The notes under the pieces: generated by a model
The model's database searches: none
What the model saw: only the letters and a program-made list of their open reading frames with translations
Told to the model about the DNA's origin: nothing
From: Sideroxydans sp.
GTDB taxonomy: Bacteria > Pseudomonadota > Gammaproteobacteria > Burkholderiales > Gallionellaceae
Assembly (NCBI GenBank): GCA_030823965.1
Contig: JAVBYP010000184.1
Coordinates: forward strand, 1-6,841
Length of the DNA: 6,841 nt
Direction: 5' to 3'
Shown here: positions 5,886-6,841 of the stretch, one piece after another
Layout of the letters: each line of letters starts with the position of its first letter
Numbering within the stretch: the stretch's first letter is position 1
Program-made: the position numbers and the translations under genes

Positions 5886-6841
5886 ATGATCTCCAAATTG
5901 TTGAAATCCGTATTCGGTAGCCGTAACGACCGCTTGCTCAAGCAGTATCGTCAAACTGTCACCCGCATCAATGCGCTTGAGGCGGAGATGGCGGCGTTGT
6001 CAGATGACGCTTTACGTGCAAAGACGGAGGAGTTCAAGCAGCGCGTCCAGAGTGGGACGACACTTGATGACATCTTGCCTGAAGCGTTCGCTGTCGTGCG
6101 CGAAGGCGGCAAGCGTGCCTTGCAGATGCGCCACTTCGATGTGCAGCTGATCGGTGGCATGGTGTTGCACTACGGCAAGATCGCAGAGATGCGCACAGGT
6201 GAAGGTAAGACCCTGATGGCGACCTTGCCGGCCTATCTGAATGCCTTGTCTGGCAAGGGTGTGCATGTGGTCACGGTGAATGATTACTTGGCTTCCCGCG
6301 ATGCCGATTGGATGGGGCGTCTGTATCGGTTCTTGGGCCTGTCGGTCGGTGTCATCCTGTCCAATATGGATCATGCCGATAAGCAGGCGGCTTATGCGGC
6401 AGACATCACCTACGGCACGAACAATGAGTTCGGTTTCGATTATCTGCGCGACAACATGGCAGCGCAGGCGAACGAGCGCTTCCAGCGTGGTTTGAATTTC
6501 GCGATCGTGGATGAGGTCGACTCCATCTTGATCGATGAGGCGCGCACGCCGCTCATCATCTCGGGTCAGGCAGAAGACAATCTCGACATCTACACACAGA
6601 TGAACAAACTGGCGCCTAGCTTGGTACGCCAGGCCGACGAGACATCATCGGGTGATTATCACGTCGATGAGAAGAACCATCAGATATTGTTGAGCGAGGT
6701 CGGTCATGAGCATGCCGAGCGTCTGTTGGCGCAGGCGGGCTTGTTGCCGATCGGTGGCAGTCTGTACGACCCAGCTAACATCACGCTGATCCATCACCTC
6801 TACGCATCATTGCGTGCGCACAACTTGTTCCACCTAGACCA
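5886..6841 (+). CDS. secA: Protein translocase ATPase SecA, N-terminal part (partial)
   Basis: The reading frame is open from ATG 5886 to the window end: 318 complete codons plus two bases, about a third of a roughly 900-residue protein. The start [20 protein letters not shown] is the characteristic SecA N-terminus. Walker A (MRTGEGKT) is at residues 102-109 with Lys108, and [16 protein letters not shown] follows. [18 protein letters not shown] comes next, and Walker B with its extension ([19 protein letters not shown]) begins at residue 209; these positions agree with E. coli numbering. The preprotein-crosslinking domain begins after this (about residue 228 on). SecA is the motor that pushes unfolded preproteins through SecYEG using ATP. 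No clear Shine-Dalgarno precedes the ATG (upstream is AAGAAAATAACAGC), and a terminator ends 35 bases before it. No SecM-like gene lies upstream; the neighbour is the M23 peptidase. Confidence 0.98.
   Translation, partial: MISKLLKSVFGSRNDRLLKQYRQTVTRINALEAEMAALSDDALRAKTEEFKQRVQSGTTLDDILPEAFAVVREGGKRALQMRHFDVQLIGGMVLHYGKIAEMRTGEGKTLMATLPAYLNALSGKGVHVVTVNDYLASRDADWMGRLYRFLGLSVGVILSNMDHADKQAAYAADITYGTNNEFGFDYLRDNMAAQANERFQRGLNFAIVDEVDSILIDEARTPLIISGQAEDNLDIYTQMNKLAPSLVRQADETSSGDYHVDEKNHQILLSEVGHEHAERLLAQAGLLPIGGSLYDPANITLIHHLYASLRAHNLFHLD

Noticed and set aside
1..6841. A new mobile, defence or CRISPR system
   Set aside because: Nearly all bases belong to conserved core genes in a familiar order; no transposase, integrase, att-like repeats, spacer arrays or unusual composition were seen.

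Overview
The window is chromosomal DNA from a proteobacterium, most likely a betaproteobacterium (Gallionellales/Nitrosomonadales-like is a guess from protein style, not a tested assignment). It covers the 3' end of the division and cell wall (dcw) cluster and the genes that follow it. The order is ddl (tail), ftsQ, ftsA, ftsZ, lpxC, a 65-codon membrane-protein gene, dciA (DUF721, opposite strand), an M23 peptidase gene and secA (cut by the window end). Everything is on the plus strand except dciA. The order resembles the lpxC-DUF721-M23-secA arrangement I recall from other beta- and gammaproteobacteria.

Positions 1-3222 form a compact division operon. ddl overlaps ftsQ by 11 bases, ftsQ and ftsA are about 10 bases apart, and ftsA and ftsZ are separated by a short AT-rich gap of about 48 bases. 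Ddl makes the D-Ala-D-Ala end of the peptidoglycan precursor. FtsQ is a membrane scaffold of the divisome, FtsA tethers FtsZ to the membrane, and FtsZ forms the ring. ftsA and ftsZ both begin with a tandem ATG pair, and in both cases Shine-Dalgarno spacing favours the second ATG.

The 85-base gap before lpxC (3223-3307) holds a hairpin-forming inverted repeat, a possible extended -10 element and a perfect 13-base palindrome, so lpxC (lipid A synthesis) may have its own promoter. The 65-codon two-helix membrane protein starts 12 bases after lpxC and converges on dciA, their stop codons overlapping by 4 bases. dciA encodes a replicative-helicase loader-type protein. Its start lies only 34 bases from the divergent start of the M23 peptidase, a membrane-anchored peptidoglycan hydrolase with all metal-binding residues intact. 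A 9-base direct repeat sits in this divergent gap.

A strong intrinsic terminator (5823-5850) ends the M23 transcript, and secA begins 35 bases later without a clear Shine-Dalgarno. No mobile element, CRISPR array, tRNA, rRNA or toxin/defence gene is visible, and no stretch over 300 bases lacks a gene. This is an ordinary core-genome region. The points worth following are small: the unnamed membrane protein and three short regulatory intervals.
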